A stretch of DNA of 64,000 nt from Diploscapter coronatus (GCA_964036155.1 OZ038423.1:68649249-68713248), one strand, 5' to 3'. Positions 37,186-51,500 are shown, counted from the stretch's first letter. Notes: a model not told the origin generated them from the sequence alone. Numbers and translations: made by a program.

Positions 37186-40100
37186 TTAGGCAATGATATA
37201 AAATTTCATAACACCCACTCCCACCTCTTTCTGTCCATTGTTCTGACTCTTCGTCAATGAAGGGAATAGCCCGTTGATGGTCTCCACCAAGGAGCGATTC
37301 TGGCGCATCAGATTCTCGCAGAACCGAGGATTTTGCTCGTGCGTTCGCACATGACGAATCAGATTGTCCTTTCGATTGAATCTGAAAATGTCCAATCATA
37401 TTGCAAATTGAGAAATGTTGTCCCGCCCATTGTCGACTAATTTTCAATAGTAGAAGATCACAATATTTCGTTGCTATTTAGAAAACCTATCCCTTTTCTT
37501 TAGTGATTGATTTTATCCCTTTTATCGGAACAAACTATGCTACTATGGCTTTGCCATTTTTTTGAATCATAAACCCACCCCTTATTGGTTAGACTTAAAG
37601 ACTAACCCCTTCCCACAGTAATGGCAGATATGAGGCTTCATGCCGGTATGGATGAACTCATGCTTCTTCAAAAGGAATTTGTTAGCGAATCTTTTTCGAC
37701 ACTCCGAGCGAGAGCACACGTAAATTCGGTCTGAAAATAGTCGTAATTTAAAATAATATCGTCGGAAGAAAATACCCGAGTCTGTGTCATTGGCAATTTC
37801 ATCTTTACGCCGTCTTCCTCGCTTTCGTTTCGGAGGCTCAAAGTCGTCGTCTTCAGGGCCAGTTTCGACGGATTTCTAAAGGTCAGAATATTTCATTTAA
37901 GATTGAAGGGGCGTTATGAAATCATTCATGGGGTAAGAAAGTACACTAAAATTAAGTCATGATTCACAGCCTTACAAGCCCTGTCCTTTGAAAAAAGCGA
38001 AAATGTGATACAAAGAATTCATTTCTCGGTACAGTTAAGTATGAACGCAGGACTCTTCCAAAGGGTAGGGTTTGGGAGGCAGTTGATTAGGGTATTCTTT
38101 TTAGGTCACAAAATTATACCTCCTTAGCCGAATCATCCTTCTCTGGAGATGGCGACTCGTGGTTCTCGTCGTACTCTTCCAACTCATCCTCATCCATGCC
38201 AAGCTCGTCCATGATGCCTTCGTCCTCTGGAAATGTTCCTATAAATTTTTCCCATTTGGGAATAAAGGCTCCCAATCGAATTTACCTTCACTGTCATTGA
38301 GATCGCCACGAGCTATCTCGATGTCTTTCATCTCTTCCTCCAAATCCAATGGCTTCATGAGAGGCTTGAATAGTGGGGTGACGGTCCTGAAATTTTTAGA
38401 TCATATGATGCTCATCCAAATCGAAATAATTATGGTTATTTCAACTGTTTAGTCCTAGAATTAAAAAAAAAACATTTAATGTACAATCTAAAGACGTTCA
38501 AATGGATTCTTTGATCGTTAGTCTATTTGTTATCTTGCGACAACTTTATGACATCGTAATTCCCATGAGATGCACTTAGTTTGGACTGTTGCGATGGTGT
38601 TAGGTTTATGATTTCCTTATTTCTCATGAATTCCGTCTTTGCCAATTAGTTAAATTATAACTTGCCTAAATTAACAGTCCAATGTAGAGTGTCTCTCTGA
38701 TTTGATATTCAAGATCATCGTGAGAAGTCAAGCTCATGTCATTTAACTATTCATTACTTGATATTGATATAATTACCAACTATTTGTTAATCATTTGTTT
38801 CTTCCCTAATATAGTCGTTTCCCTCTCTCGTTCCTTATTTCCTTATCAATTTATCTCAATCGCTTGCCTCTTCTCCTCCCTTTCGAATCAGGTTAACCTC
38901 GTCTTCGCCTCCCTCGAGACTTTCTCCATAGAAGGAATGACAGAGAGCGATTACTGTTCTCTCTTTCTTTCTGCATCTAATTCCTCCGTACTATTTCTTC
39001 ATCATTTTTCTCTAATCTCCTACTTCAAACAGTATTGTCCTCGCTCTTGAAATCTTTTTAGTCTCTAATTTTCTCTTACTATTTTCCAATTGAACAATTG
39101 ACGACAAATGCCTTATCAATCGCCCTCATTTCCCTCTCATCACTTTATCGTCTCTGTCTCTTCCTCTCTCTAATTTCTACATATTATTTCTCTCTTTCTG
39201 AGTCTGCATCTTTTCTCCCTTCGCTATCATTTTATAGGTATCTCTCCTTCTATACTATTCCTCTTTCTTTCTTTTTGATCTATTGAAATCAAATGATATT
39301 TCGTCTAAATCTCGATCTTTTCTATCTCTTTAAATCGAAGGCTATTTCAGGAGAACGCTTCCAAAGCCAAATTTCGTCAATTCCTATGAGGACAAATGCG
39401 TAGAATTAATGAGGTGAATAAATGCGAGAGAAGAGCGTTCGGGTGGAAGATTACGGTATGAGGGAAGGGCTACTGTAAGTTTAGAAACCCGAAAAAGCAC
39501 ACAGAATTACTTCATGAGTAAAAGAGTTGGAGATTTGAAATTCGGAAACGAATGCAACGATTTAACTCTCTCGATGAAGGTTGACAAGTTAAAAGATTTC
39601 TATGATTGGAAATTTTAGCTTATAAAGATTGGAGAGAAAAGTTTGTTTAGAAAATATGTCTGGGGTAGGCCGCAAGGGTTTTCTGACGATCACTTCCCTA
39701 GGTCTGATGATAAGTTTAAACAAATTGTCATGCTCAGGCTTAACTTTGTCATCTATCTAATCGCTTCTCGGTTGATACATCAATTTAAGGTATCGCTTGA
39801 TCATCATATAAGAATTCCATTCACACCATCATCTTGCAGCAAAAAGTCCCCTCGCAACGAATTCCCTTCTATGCTCTCATTTGGAGAATGATACGGAAGG
39901 GAAAATGTGGGGAGGAAAGGGGAATTGACTAACCGTACGACAGTATACGCTTCCTTTCACAATTGTCTTGCCTCGTTTTTCACCCTCCCCGATCGTTTCT
40001 CATCTTTTCCTCTCAATTCCACGTTATTTCCCGATTGTCGAACTCTCTAACCTTGTTCCTCACACTATTTCTATGAATTCTTTTTCTTCTCCTGATTCAG

Positions 40101-42551
40101 TGAGGAGACAGAAAGAATGATGAATTGCTATGAGGTGATAGAAATTATGAACAACCGATACAAATAAGGAGGACGAGAAATACTGCGGGAAATATGAGAT
40201 AGGAAAAGGTATGATAAGGTGGAGAAATAGTACGAAAAGGCTAGAGACGCAGAGTAGGGGAATACAGGAAGTGTTATAATGCTGAAGGATGGCTACAAAC
40301 TCGGCTGCCATATGTACGATCAAAACCGGCACTCCCTCATTTTCTAACTTTTTTGACTCTCTTGGATTACAGTGATATTTCGTAAGACAATAGACTTATT
40401 ATAATATCACTCAAAAACAATGGAACTTGACTCAAGTGGAGATAGTTTTTTTTTAAATGTAAATAATACTAATAGATCGCTGAACAACAAATAATATTAA
40501 AATTCTCTAAATTGGCAAAATTTTGAAACCTAGTTTTTTTTAATGTTTCTTTTCTTTTCAAAAACTTCAACATTATTACCACTAAATGCGCGAAAATTTC
40601 CCTTTCCCAAAATTGAAACTTCATTTTTCAAGATTACGATCTCGTGGCATGAATTTCGCTCGATAATTAGTCAAAATGGAAATATTTGGAGGTGAGATCG
40701 AGATAAGCCTCTGCCCCAAGGACCCAAGGACGAGTCATCGAGGTAGGAAAATAAGATGTAAAGATAAGGATAGAAAGGGGAAATAAGTCCATATGAGGTC
40801 AATTGCTGATAGATTTAGTAAATAAACGCTACAACCTCAATTTGGAGATATAAGAGATAAGATGGCGCGATTTTTCATTTTGAAATAATAGATTCGCTAA
40901 AAGACAGACCTATTAGAGCTCTAATAGATAAATTTTTTGAACAAAGTAGTGAAACTATGAATGGTGAATGAAATTTCGAATAGTTATTAAGCGGAACAGA
41001 GGCAAAGTATTGAAGTTAAAAAAAAATGTTCTTCACTCTAATAACTTTGGAGCTTATTTTAAAAGTCTTGCAAACTCACATCTGATTGAACAGGTTCGTA
41101 CAGAAGTTGGCCAGGTCGGGTCGGACCGAGTTGAGAGCATTCAAATAGTCTCTAGTAGATGTGTTGACTGACATGGATGGAAGTGGCAAAATTGGGATTT
41201 GAGCTGATTTTTGAGAGGACGGAGCAGATTGATCCGGACTTACGCTGATTGGGCATGGGTCGGATTTTAGAATTGGAGCATCCTGAAGATTGTTTATGCT
41301 TCAGAAACTGCACAAAAATTGACAAAATATCAAATATTATTCGGTATTCTCGTAGAGTTATGGAGCAAACAAAAATGATCCTACTAACCTTCAGCATGCC
41401 ATTTTCGAGCTTCTGCGAAGTTTCCACCATTTGTTTCTTCTCTGACAATTTCTCTAAGGTCTCATCCAAGGTCCGATGTCGCTTGCGTCGAATGGGACAC
41501 TAAAAATTTTCGATCTAAAAATCGCTAAATGGAATTCCAACCTGAGTTTCAGGTGGAGATTCCGGAGTGGAGTTTTTCGAATCGGTAGACGTACTACAAT
41601 CGGATGAGGTGAAACTGTTGTCGTTAACGGACTGAAAATTTTAAATTGTGCCTTTTCTCAATGTTTGAAAATTTTTCAAACTTACGATATTCAGGGTTTG
41701 ACTATTGGAATTGATCATTTGTTGCTTAGGAAAAATGTCACCGACTACCATAGGCTCTTCGTTGGGAATTCTAAATTATAAAGAGTTAATAATGGCGATT
41801 AAAACGCTTATCCTACACTTGCTGAGAATAGGTAGGCTCTTCACTGTGACATCCCAGTGCTTGAGCAAGGAAAATTCGCAAGTCTCGAAGCTCACGAAGC
41901 AAGAAGGTCGGGCTAAAAATATGATGCTTCAAATGAAGCCGTAATTCGAGTGAGCACTCACTAATCAGTCGTTGGCAGTTCTAGTCGAAATCAAGAAAAA
42001 AATGTAAAATTTTCCAAAAAGTACTCATTTAAGATCGTTTTTCATAGAATAATAATGTAATCGGGTTCTCGAGAAGTTAAAAAAAAAAATCAAAAATCCC
42101 CTTACCTAATAGCCTCATCGTTGCCCAACTTCATGACGACGGGAAGTTGCCCCAAGTTGGCACATGCGAACCTCGTTCTGCAACGATTGTTGATCGCCAA
42201 ATCGTAGCACTCTAAGATCCCATCTGGCCATATCAAGGGAAGTCGGTTTAGACTGGTCTGAAATTTGAAATTTGAGAAAACTTATTAGGCATTAAGAGTT
42301 TTCATATTTGCTAAACTTAAACAATAACAACGTCGTCTGTGGAGTAGGTTTTATGTAAGGTTCGAAATTTGTAATCTTATAAAGACAAAATGCTTACAGT
42401 ATACTGCTTGAGCAACTCCTTGGCTTTCGAAACAGAATTTGGACTGTAGAAGTCTTGAATAGTCCGATCCAAATCAGGTAGATGCCGGTAGTTCTGGATG
42501 AAGCACAGCAAAGGATTCTCCACCAGCAAACATGGATTGGATTGTGTCATT
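37186..42551 (-). CDS. C2H2 zinc-finger protein, two fingers
   Basis: The ATG at 42551 follows a TTTCAG acceptor. The N-terminus reads PLLCFIQNYRHLPDLDRT and FYSPNSVSKAKELLKQYT, which I do not recognise. A serine/threonine-rich stretch (TSSDCSTSTDSKNSTPESPP), a basic patch (PIRRKRHRTLDETLEKLSEK), an acidic block (DEDELEEYDENHESPSPEK) and an RGRRRK AT-hook-like motif follow. Near the end are two C2H2 fingers: CSRSECRKRFANKFLLKKH (four residues between the cysteines) and CHYCGKGFNRKDNLIRHVRT. A helical tail ends at the stop at 37186. The TGMKPH linker between fingers supports DNA binding. A 2.7-kb intron (38387-41079) splits the gene. Probably a nuclear transcription regulator; target unknown. 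Confidence 0.75.
38387..41079 (-). other. 2.7-kb intron with pyrimidine and purine tracts
   Basis: The flanking exons join in phase (FNQM then TVTPLFKPLM), so this is a true intron, far longer than most in the window. On the plus strand 38.8-39.3 kb is CT-rich with ACTATTTC-like cores, and 40.08-40.26 kb is purine-rich with GAAATAGTAC. No nested gene was supported. Confidence 0.55.
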
Positions 42552-45547
42552 ATAGGGTTCTGAAAGGAAGTTAGATTAGGAAGAAAAGAATCTATTTTTC
42601 ATATAAATAAACACACATATGGTCTCACCACGAAAATGTGGGAGGAGCTTATTTTTTCTAAACTAATGAGCACTATGATCTGCAGAAAAAGCAGTTTGAT
42701 GCGCGTCATAAGAAATTTAAAAATTGAAATACAGTATGAGGAAAAACTCAACATAATGATGTAACTCATATGTACGGTTGATCGGGAATTTGATTGATTT
42801 GAAGGAAGGAGTGGAGGAAAATTAGGGAGAGAGGGAAGGTTTTACTGTCTTCTTCTTTTCCTTACGGGAAATAGAGAACTCCTTCTCGAGAAGAGAATTA
42901 TGATACAGGTACGAATTACTGAAAAATAGAGAGACTTTATTAGAGAGCAGAAAGAAAAAGACAGGAAAAGAAGAGAAAGAACGAGAGAGATAGACAAATG
43001 ATAAGAGAACCCAGAGAAGTCAGAAAAACCGAGAAATAGCGCGTCGGCTACCGCAATCTTGCCCTCATTTCTCGGGTGAAAATTCTGATTTCTTTCCCGA
43101 CCTCTTCAAAAATAGTGCTATCTCTCAATTTCCTTCAGAAACAATTCCTTCCTTTGCGCGCTCTTGCCACTGATAACCCTCTAATTCCTTTCTTTTCCCT
43201 CTCATTTTCTGTGCCATTTTTATTTTCCTGATTCTTTTCCAAAAGAATTACACACTATTTCCTAATTCGTCTACATCTCTAGTTTCGAGGGCAATTTGTA
43301 ACTGTACAATTGAGACTCTCAGGAGAGGAGTTGAGAAATATCGCGCTATTTACGAAAAAAAGTAAATGATAGGAAAATGATAAAATTGATGATATCTTTT
43401 TGCAGACAAGGTAATCGTTGAGAAGAGTTGTCAGAAGAAAGGTAAATAAAAATAACGGTGATGAAATGAAAAGTTCGATTTTGGAATTTTCATTCATAAT
43501 TTTGCTTAATTCGTGCAACGCAATGAAAATGTAAAGATTAACTTGTTCGAAAGATTTTCTGAAACATAAAGAATCAAAGTGGAGTTTTTTCGAAGGATAA
43601 TTTTTCACGCACTCACCTTGAAATTTGTCCTACCATACTTGGTTAGTAGTGATTCTGAGGAATTTGATGGATTATCCATTGAATATCCTGAGAAAATGAA
43701 GTTAACAAAAAATCCCGTATTTATGAAACTAAACTGTTTACTATTGACTTTTTCAGCAACTATCATATTGTTAGCTCATAAGATCACAGGTTAAAAGATA
43801 TTAAATGATCGTAAAATTAGAATGAATAAACAAAGCAGCAAACAAAAAGTAACAAAAGATATCAAAAATTAAGAAAATCGAGAGAGCGAAAAAAAGAAAG
43901 AGGTAAAAATCGAGGAACGACAATCGCTGATAAAGCAATGCCCAGAGGCAATTCACGGAGATAAAGAGCGAGAAATAGTATTGAAAAAAGAAAAGGGGGA
44001 AATGGCACTTTTCTCTGCAAACTATAGACTCTCATTAATTTTCAATTCCGGAAAAATGAAATTATTTAGCAACTTGTAAAAAAATTGAGAAGTTAGGTTA
44101 GGATTTTGAATCATTTTACAAACCGATACAAAATCATTTGTATAAGTAAGGCTAGCGTATAGAATTGACCGTATTTTCATTGTCAGTGACTCTTTTTGAG
44201 AGATTGGAAAAGAAAATAGAAATAGAAAATATCATGGATTAGAGAAAAATAGAGCCGAGTAAGCGCCTCCACGTCTTTGGGAATGAGAACTTATAATGGG
44301 AACAATAGGTCGCGAGAGCAGTATCATCACGGTTGGCTCATCTCTATGTTTTTCACACACTATTTCACTATTTAAGGGTTATATATTAGTCTGATAGGAA
44401 AATGTTATTTTGAGTACATGAGGATAAAACTTTTAAAGCTAATAAGGATATGAGGATCAGCTTTATATGAATATTTAATTAATTAGAGTGGCTTAGAAAG
44501 TGCATTAAATATAAACTGACCTCGCAAAATATGAGATCCAATATTTGAAAAGTCACAGCCTATGGAGATTTCTCTGCTTCCTCATACTCTCTAAAATTCA
44601 GTGATATTTCCCAGATCGGACCATTTTCATATATTGTTATCCATTTCGTGCCTGAGAGAGATTGACGTTTTTCCTCAATATAGTGAATAATCTCAAAGTG
44701 ATGAAAAAGTCAGACTGAATATTGGCTAAATCATATCGCATTTTTTAATATTTCATCCTGTTTTAGATCTCTATACTTCACCATAGGATTGCAGATTTTC
44801 TGAAAATTCAATTTTCACAAGACCCTCTACGTCAAAATTATTCACCGATTATTTTTATGCAAGACTGGGATGAATAAGCGCAGAGGTGTGAAAATGATGA
44901 TTTATAGCAGGAATTTTAGGGGAAAATTGATTTTCTTCAGTAACCTGAAATCTACCATTCTTCCAATTACAACTTCACTCATCGCATTAGCTTTATCTAT
45001 GCACTAATGGGACGTTCCCTAAATTATTGTGAATCGTATTCATTACTTTCGATTTTTTTAGTTTCAAACGTAAGAACTTTATTTATGACTGTCATAGTAT
45101 ATGATTAATCTCGTTTCGTTAAACATTAAGGATAATCAAACCGATAATTTAGATATTCGTTCTGAAATTCTGACATGAGAAAAGGCACAATAGGGGGCAA
45201 GCGGTATGTGAGAGAAATGATCATGGTTTGGAGAATTATGCTGGAAGTTGAGGTTTCCAAATTTACTTAACTAGAAATTTCAGAAACTTCACTTTTACTA
45301 GACGATAACAATAAACGTATCCTGATAAGAAGGTAACTGAAATGATATCTAATCATCAAAATCTTTTTACACAAATATTATTGAAGTTGTCAAAGTTTAT
45401 ATATGAAAGCTGCGCAAACTCGAAGGTAACTGATGAGATTTCAAGATAGTAGCAATTTAAAAAAATAAAATTGCAAAAGGGTTACATTAATCTTGGAGAA
45501 AATAGATGATTTCAATATTTTGAAAGAAAATAAAACGACTTTTCGGT
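42552..45547. other. Intergenic region with purine/pyrimidine blocks
   Basis: About 3 kb lies between the start of the C2H2 gene and the stop of the LEA-like gene, both on the minus strand. It shows purine-rich (42.82-43.05, 43.86-44.0 kb) and pyrimidine-rich (43.06-43.26 kb) tracts carrying GAGAAATAG or CACTATTTC cores. No coding exon was supported. The C2H2 promoter should be at the left end. Confidence 0.45.
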
Positions 45548-48500
45548 TTACAGGATCGTGCAACGACGTCTCGGAGCTGGCTGACCTTCCTCGCCTCCTT
45601 GGGTCGGGGTGACGGCTTTGTTTTTCTCAAAGATAACCATAAAATTAGATATCAGGAAAAAACGTCCACTTAAAACGAAACCAAAAATGAGAACTTTCCC
45701 CCTACTTCGAAAGAAACCTATTAAGTAATTAAAATGGATTATCATTTTAATATATCGATAGAAATAACTGAACATCAAGATATAGTCTTTATCCCCTATC
45801 TTTTCCGAAACAAAGCTTTACCTTATTCGACTTAAGCGTATCTGTCTTCTTAGGCGATGGCTGTTGAGGCGAGTACTGGGTGGGAATAGCAGGCCCTGCG
45901 GGTCTGGGTGGAGGAATGACTGTGGGTGTCGGCTCAGGTGCAGGAGGCTTCTCCTCAGTGGACACAGAAATGGTGGCCGGGTGTGATATCTGGAAGCCCG
46001 AATGAAAATAGAAGGAAAGGAAAACTGAGGTTAGAGAAGGAAAATTCAGGTTAAAAAAAAAGTTTGAACATATCGTGATCCTTGAAGAAAATGATTTTTT
46101 ATTGAATGCACCAAAAACCACGATCGTTATTAAAGCTTCATAGTTTATTTTGAAGTGCAACTTTTTCAAAGCATATTCAATTTCAAATTTTTGTAGTTTT
46201 GAATCTCAATAAGTCATTATGTTTTACGGGAACAATCTCAGCGACAAAGTTACCGGGCGGTATTAGGAGACTAATCGCCCGGTAAAATGAGCGGGTTTTA
46301 CCGAGCGGTAATGGTAAATAATGGCAGATACTGCCCGACAATATCGTGATTATCTGCCAATACCGCTCGATAGTTGTGCATTGTGTTATTGGGCGGTTAA
46401 TTTCCCAATATCGTCCGGCAACTTTCCACTGGGAAGTCATTCAAAATCGTATTTAAGTCAAGAAATTCAAAGCGTATCAATTTGATTCAAAGACCACGAT
46501 ATCTTTTCCATCATCTTCAAACCTGCGTAGTCTTTGTCAAATCTGAGGCCAAATACTCGTCCCTTTTCTCCTTGACGGCGGCCACGTGCTGAGAGATGCT
46601 CATCTTCGCGTCGGTAATCGCCTGGGATGCCATCGCCTCGGCCGATCTCTGCATTTAGCAACGCTCAACTCCAGAAACTCAGGAAGTAACTTTTAATGTC
46701 AACAAAATCATTAAATCAATTATATTTGTTGAAAACTAAGCGGTAGATAGTGGATAAAGATCGGGAGTGAATAATTGATAACTGAATTTCAGCTCAAATA
46801 TTGAAAATAAATAATCTTCCCAACACATTTCAGGAAACCTGGAACTTATTAAACATATTTTTAATGGTGGAGTTTTCTGCCGTAAAAATCGAACCTCAAT
46901 TTCTTGAGCCTTGGTAACTGCGGCGTTAGCGGTGTCCTTGGCACTGGTGGCGGCGTGGTCGAACGACTCCTTGGCGGAATCCTTCCATTCCTCGGTCTTG
47001 TGAGCAGCCGAGTCGTAAGCGGAAGAAATCTTCTCCTGAGCGTCGTGGGTCTGGAATTTTCATTTTTAGCTTTATATTATTAACTTTCGAAACCGTTGTT
47101 AAAATAATAGCATGAAAAGTTATACTAAAGAAACAAGTAATTTCCTGAATCATCAAATTTAAATAAAGTTAATTTTTTAATTATCACAATAAAGCATAAC
47201 GAAGCTTGATCAGACTTGGAAGTTTTCGATTCGATATGAGATTCGCCATTGTCTAATGTTCTCTTATCTATAATGACGAATAGTGAATTGAAAGTAGGCT
47301 ACGATATTTCTCAGCCAGATTCAAATATCGAATCGAAAACTTCTAACTTGATCCTTCAAGATAAAACGAATCTTTATCAGATATTTTATTCTGAAATTTA
47401 CCGCATCTTTGACTCCCTCCACGAACTTCTCGCCCATCTCCACGGACTTCTCTCTGAATTCGCCCCACTTCGACGCCACGGCGTCGCCAGCGTCCTTGAT
47501 ATCCTCCTTCACAGACTCAGTGGCTTGCCAGGCGCTGTCCTTAGCGCCTTCGAACTTGTCTTCTACAGCCTTTGCGGTGTCGTGAGCGAAGGAAGAGATC
47601 TAGAATTTCAATTTTAAAAAATGCAAATTGCCGATTGAGGAGTTCGTCAATTTTCTTCATCAGAGCTACTACTTCTTTAAAATGCATGAGCCTTCCGTGA
47701 ATGCAATAAGATTACCTTCTCTCCGAAAGATGGTGAATCAGGATGCGTCACCGATTCGACTCCATCCTTGACTTCCCCTCCGAACTTTTCCAGAGCGTCT
47801 CCGGCCTCGTCCTTCTTCTCCTTCAGACTCTCACCCCAGGCATCAACAGTATCGGAGGCCTTGGCTCTGGTGTCATCCAACTTCTCGCCCCAAGCGTCGA
47901 CGGTGTCCGATGCTGACTTCTTCGCATCATCAATATTTTCGCCCCTGTAACCATGTTCAGTTATTTTTTTATAAAGCTAACTATAGCATTTGGCTCAAAG
48001 TATTAATAAATCATAGCATTTTAAACTCAAGTTTAAGCCGAATCAAAGAATAAATCTTTTGAATATTGTACCAAGCGTCCACAGTATCTGAGACACTCTT
48101 CTTGGCATCGTCCACCTTCTCCTCAAAGGCATCATAAGTGTCAGAAGCAGACTTCTTGGCGTCCTCAGCAGCTTCCTCCTGAAGTATAACTTGATTTCTT
48201 GGACGAAAAGGTATTTTTGAAGGAAAAAGCTGGACTTGCATCGTATGAGTATGAGTATTGATATTGAACGGGCTAAATTATCTTTGATATCAATTAGAGG
48301 TGGGGAACGCAAAGATTATTTGATGATAGAAATTCATGGTAACAAGTTTTCTAGAACATTTTAGGAAAACCCACAACTGTCTCCTTCTTGTCGTCGAAGA
48401 AGTCCTGGACGGAGTCCTTAGCGTCGTCGAGTTTGTCCGAGACATAGTCCTTGGCTCCCTCATACGAGTCAGAAATTCGATGACCAATGTCGGAGAGCTA

Positions 48501-51500
48501 AGAATTTAGATTTTCAGGGATTTCTTTTCTAGGACTTACCGCAGAAGCAGCTTCATTCTTCTCCTCGAATTTGTTTTCGATCTCGTGTTCAGTGTCTTCT
48601 TTCGTATGATGGATGTTCGTGGTAATCTGAAATTAAGATTTTTATTTAAAAAAAAAACCACAATCTTCTTTCTTTTGAAGATTCTCCATACCTCGTCTTG
48701 GAAAACTTCCTTAACATGTATTTAAAAAAAAAATCTCTTTTCCTTTCAGATATTCATACCTCGTCATGAAAATGCTCCTTAAAGAAATACTTTGTCAGAG
48801 TTCTTCTTCAAAGCTTATCTTCAACATTAAAAAGAGATCTTATCACACCTTATAGACCTAGGCCTTGCTTAAGTCAAATCTCTCGTGAGCATCCCCTTAA
48901 GCCAAGAATTTCTGCCAACATCATGTTGCGTACCTCCTATGTATCCACTTTATATAGAAAATTTGCGATTTGCGTACCCTCTCCCCTATAAGTTTTCGTT
49001 CTGGCTAAAAGTCTGCCTAGGTCTGATGCCTTGTTATGAAAATCTTTCTGAAGAATCGTTCTCTTCAAAATTAGTTTATTTAAAAATATTTTGAAAGAAT
49101 TTTTAGCCTACTTACCTCGGTGACTTTGTCACCAACGCTCTCTCTGAAGTCGTCAAGCTTGTCCTTGGCATCAACGGCTAACTCCTTCATCTTGTCCATT
49201 ATGCCAAAGTCGGAGTCGTCACCAATCTAAACTATGCAGAATAATTGCAGGCTATGAAAAATCAAGACCACGCTCATTTTCTGCTAAAATAACAGAACAT
49301 TTTCCAAATATGGAATTGAGCGATGAAAAATGCATGGAATTTTTGGAGGTGTGAATGTATCAAAGATGAAAAGAAGCAGAAAATGGCATGAAAAGAGATG
49401 AAAACAATTTGCATGAGAAGTGGTAATTTTCCGACCGACATAAGAGAAAACCTATCATACTGACTGAGGATTAGCAGAGAGCTATTTAACCTGAGTATGT
49501 ATACCAATTTTTGCTCTATGTTACAAGATATGCCCGAAAAACCGGCTGGTCGAATTGACAATGTGATTCTCACATGGCTTGTTCGTTCCGCCCCTGTTTA
49601 TTGCCGTTCCCACACCCCAACCCAACCCCACAAAACAACCCCCTATTGATTTTTAGGGGTTAGGCGAAAAATAACTCACAAAATCTAGCAATGCAAAAAT
49701 CTTATGAGTCAGAGAGCTTTGAATAATTGAGAAAAAGAAGGAATGAAAATTGGTAATGAAAGAAAGATTTTGCTAATAATTAGAAGGTCGCGTAGCAACG
49801 TCATTTTGTATTTTGGGAAATTTTGAACAATTACATAGGTTTTAAAGAAATCGATAATTTTAGCTAAATTCTATATTTTCATTGGGAAGACTCGAAATAA
49901 CTAAAGTCATCAAATTTTTCCAAGGGGATAAGAAAGAAGATATGCGGTTCATCTCAAGAAGTAAAACATGGCTCCTACAGAAAAATACGTATGATTTCCG
50001 AAAATGACTAAAAAGTCTTCATAAATCTAACCGTTTCTTGCTTGATCTCTATTCTTATTTCTTCTTCCAATTCGTTGACGGGAGTAGAAGGAGGGGTCGG
50101 TTGTTTGGGAGGTGACTCCTTCAGACCAAAGGCTTCCTCGAGAGAGTCTTTCGCACGGGATGCGTGCTCAGAAACGAATTCCTTCGCGTTGCCCTGGAAT
50201 AATTGAGTTTAGCATTTTTATGATCATATAATCTTCATCATAGAACCTGGAACTTTGCACAAAAAATATGGCACAAGAAAAATGGTCCGAAGACATCATC
50301 AGTTAGATGAAGCACGTTTCTTTCAGCAAATTGTCTTCATTCAACAGTTTTTGGCGAAAATACATATGGTAATTCTGACCATAGCTTCCTGAGCGGCCGG
50401 CAAAACTTCATCGACGAGATTCGAGGACAGCTGATTCAGTTCCTTCTCTGCGTCCATGTCGTCGGAAGAGTCCAGCTGAAATAAAAATCAATCATTTCGA
50501 AATAGAACATTTACCCTTAAAATTGCTAGCTATTTCGAAGAAAAGGCGTCTAGAGACGAGTTATGAAAGATAATCTTTTCAAATCCGAAAAAATCAGAGA
50601 TTATGATGGGCAAACTTAGTCAAAAAGAGAATTTTAAAATCTGCGCGTGTTTCAAAGAGCCCAATGAAATGAACGGAAGTGGAAAAAATAGATGAGTAGG
50701 GGGACACATCTCATTTTCCAATTCAAGTGACTAACTGGAACGCTCCCAAGAGGGTATTCAGGCTTAGCAATTACTCTTGTCTTCGAAATGTGGAGTTCGA
50801 AGCAAATTAGTCAACACTTTTATTTAGAAAGTTCAGAGCATTTTATGGACTTTGCAAGATTAGTTTTTTTCCTGATTTCAATGCCAATTTCATCATCTCT
50901 GAGCAGTAAGAGAATAAAGAAACCTGCATTTCAACTCTTATGTCAATAAAAAAATATCGGGTAACTCTATCACTTTTTAAAAGGAAATCGTAACAAATTT
51001 TGGCAAAACCATACGAATTTCCTTAAGGGCTTTGTCTTGAAGGCGCTTTTCTGATTCGTTCGGGTCTCATATTTTTAAATGATATTTCTTTTGTTGTTTT
51101 CTTCCTTCTCTAAATTCGAAATGGTATTTCGCTTTCCAATTCAATCCCAAACCACCCCTTTGGCGTTATGAGTCATGCGTCATTGATGTTTTGCACAAGG
51201 GGAGAAAGAGAAATACGAAGGATCTGACTTTGTGAAAAACAATCAGAAAATTTTGGCAGCACTGATTTTTTCAATCTTTCAAAAAACCAAGGAAATCCAT
51301 TGATCAAAATAGAGATGATGTATCTTGATTCAAAAATTTCTTAAAATGAGATGAAGATCGGCTTTGGAATGAGAAGATAGAAAAGTCTAAATAGTTCTTG
51401 ACCTTCTAAACTATGAGGAAATTGAAAAATCTATTGGACTGTGCAAAATTGTGGCAAATTAAAAGTGACAGACACTACTTTTTGCAAAAAAAATAATAAT

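Noticed and set aside
38736..39286. Serine/leucine-rich plus-strand open frames in the long C2H2 intron
   Set aside because: They arise from CT-rich low-complexity DNA; no donor, acceptor or conserved motif.
47249..47617. 122-codon plus-strand open frame
   Set aside because: It is the antisense shadow of a LEA-like exon (repeat-rich, minus strand) plus part of the inverted repeat.
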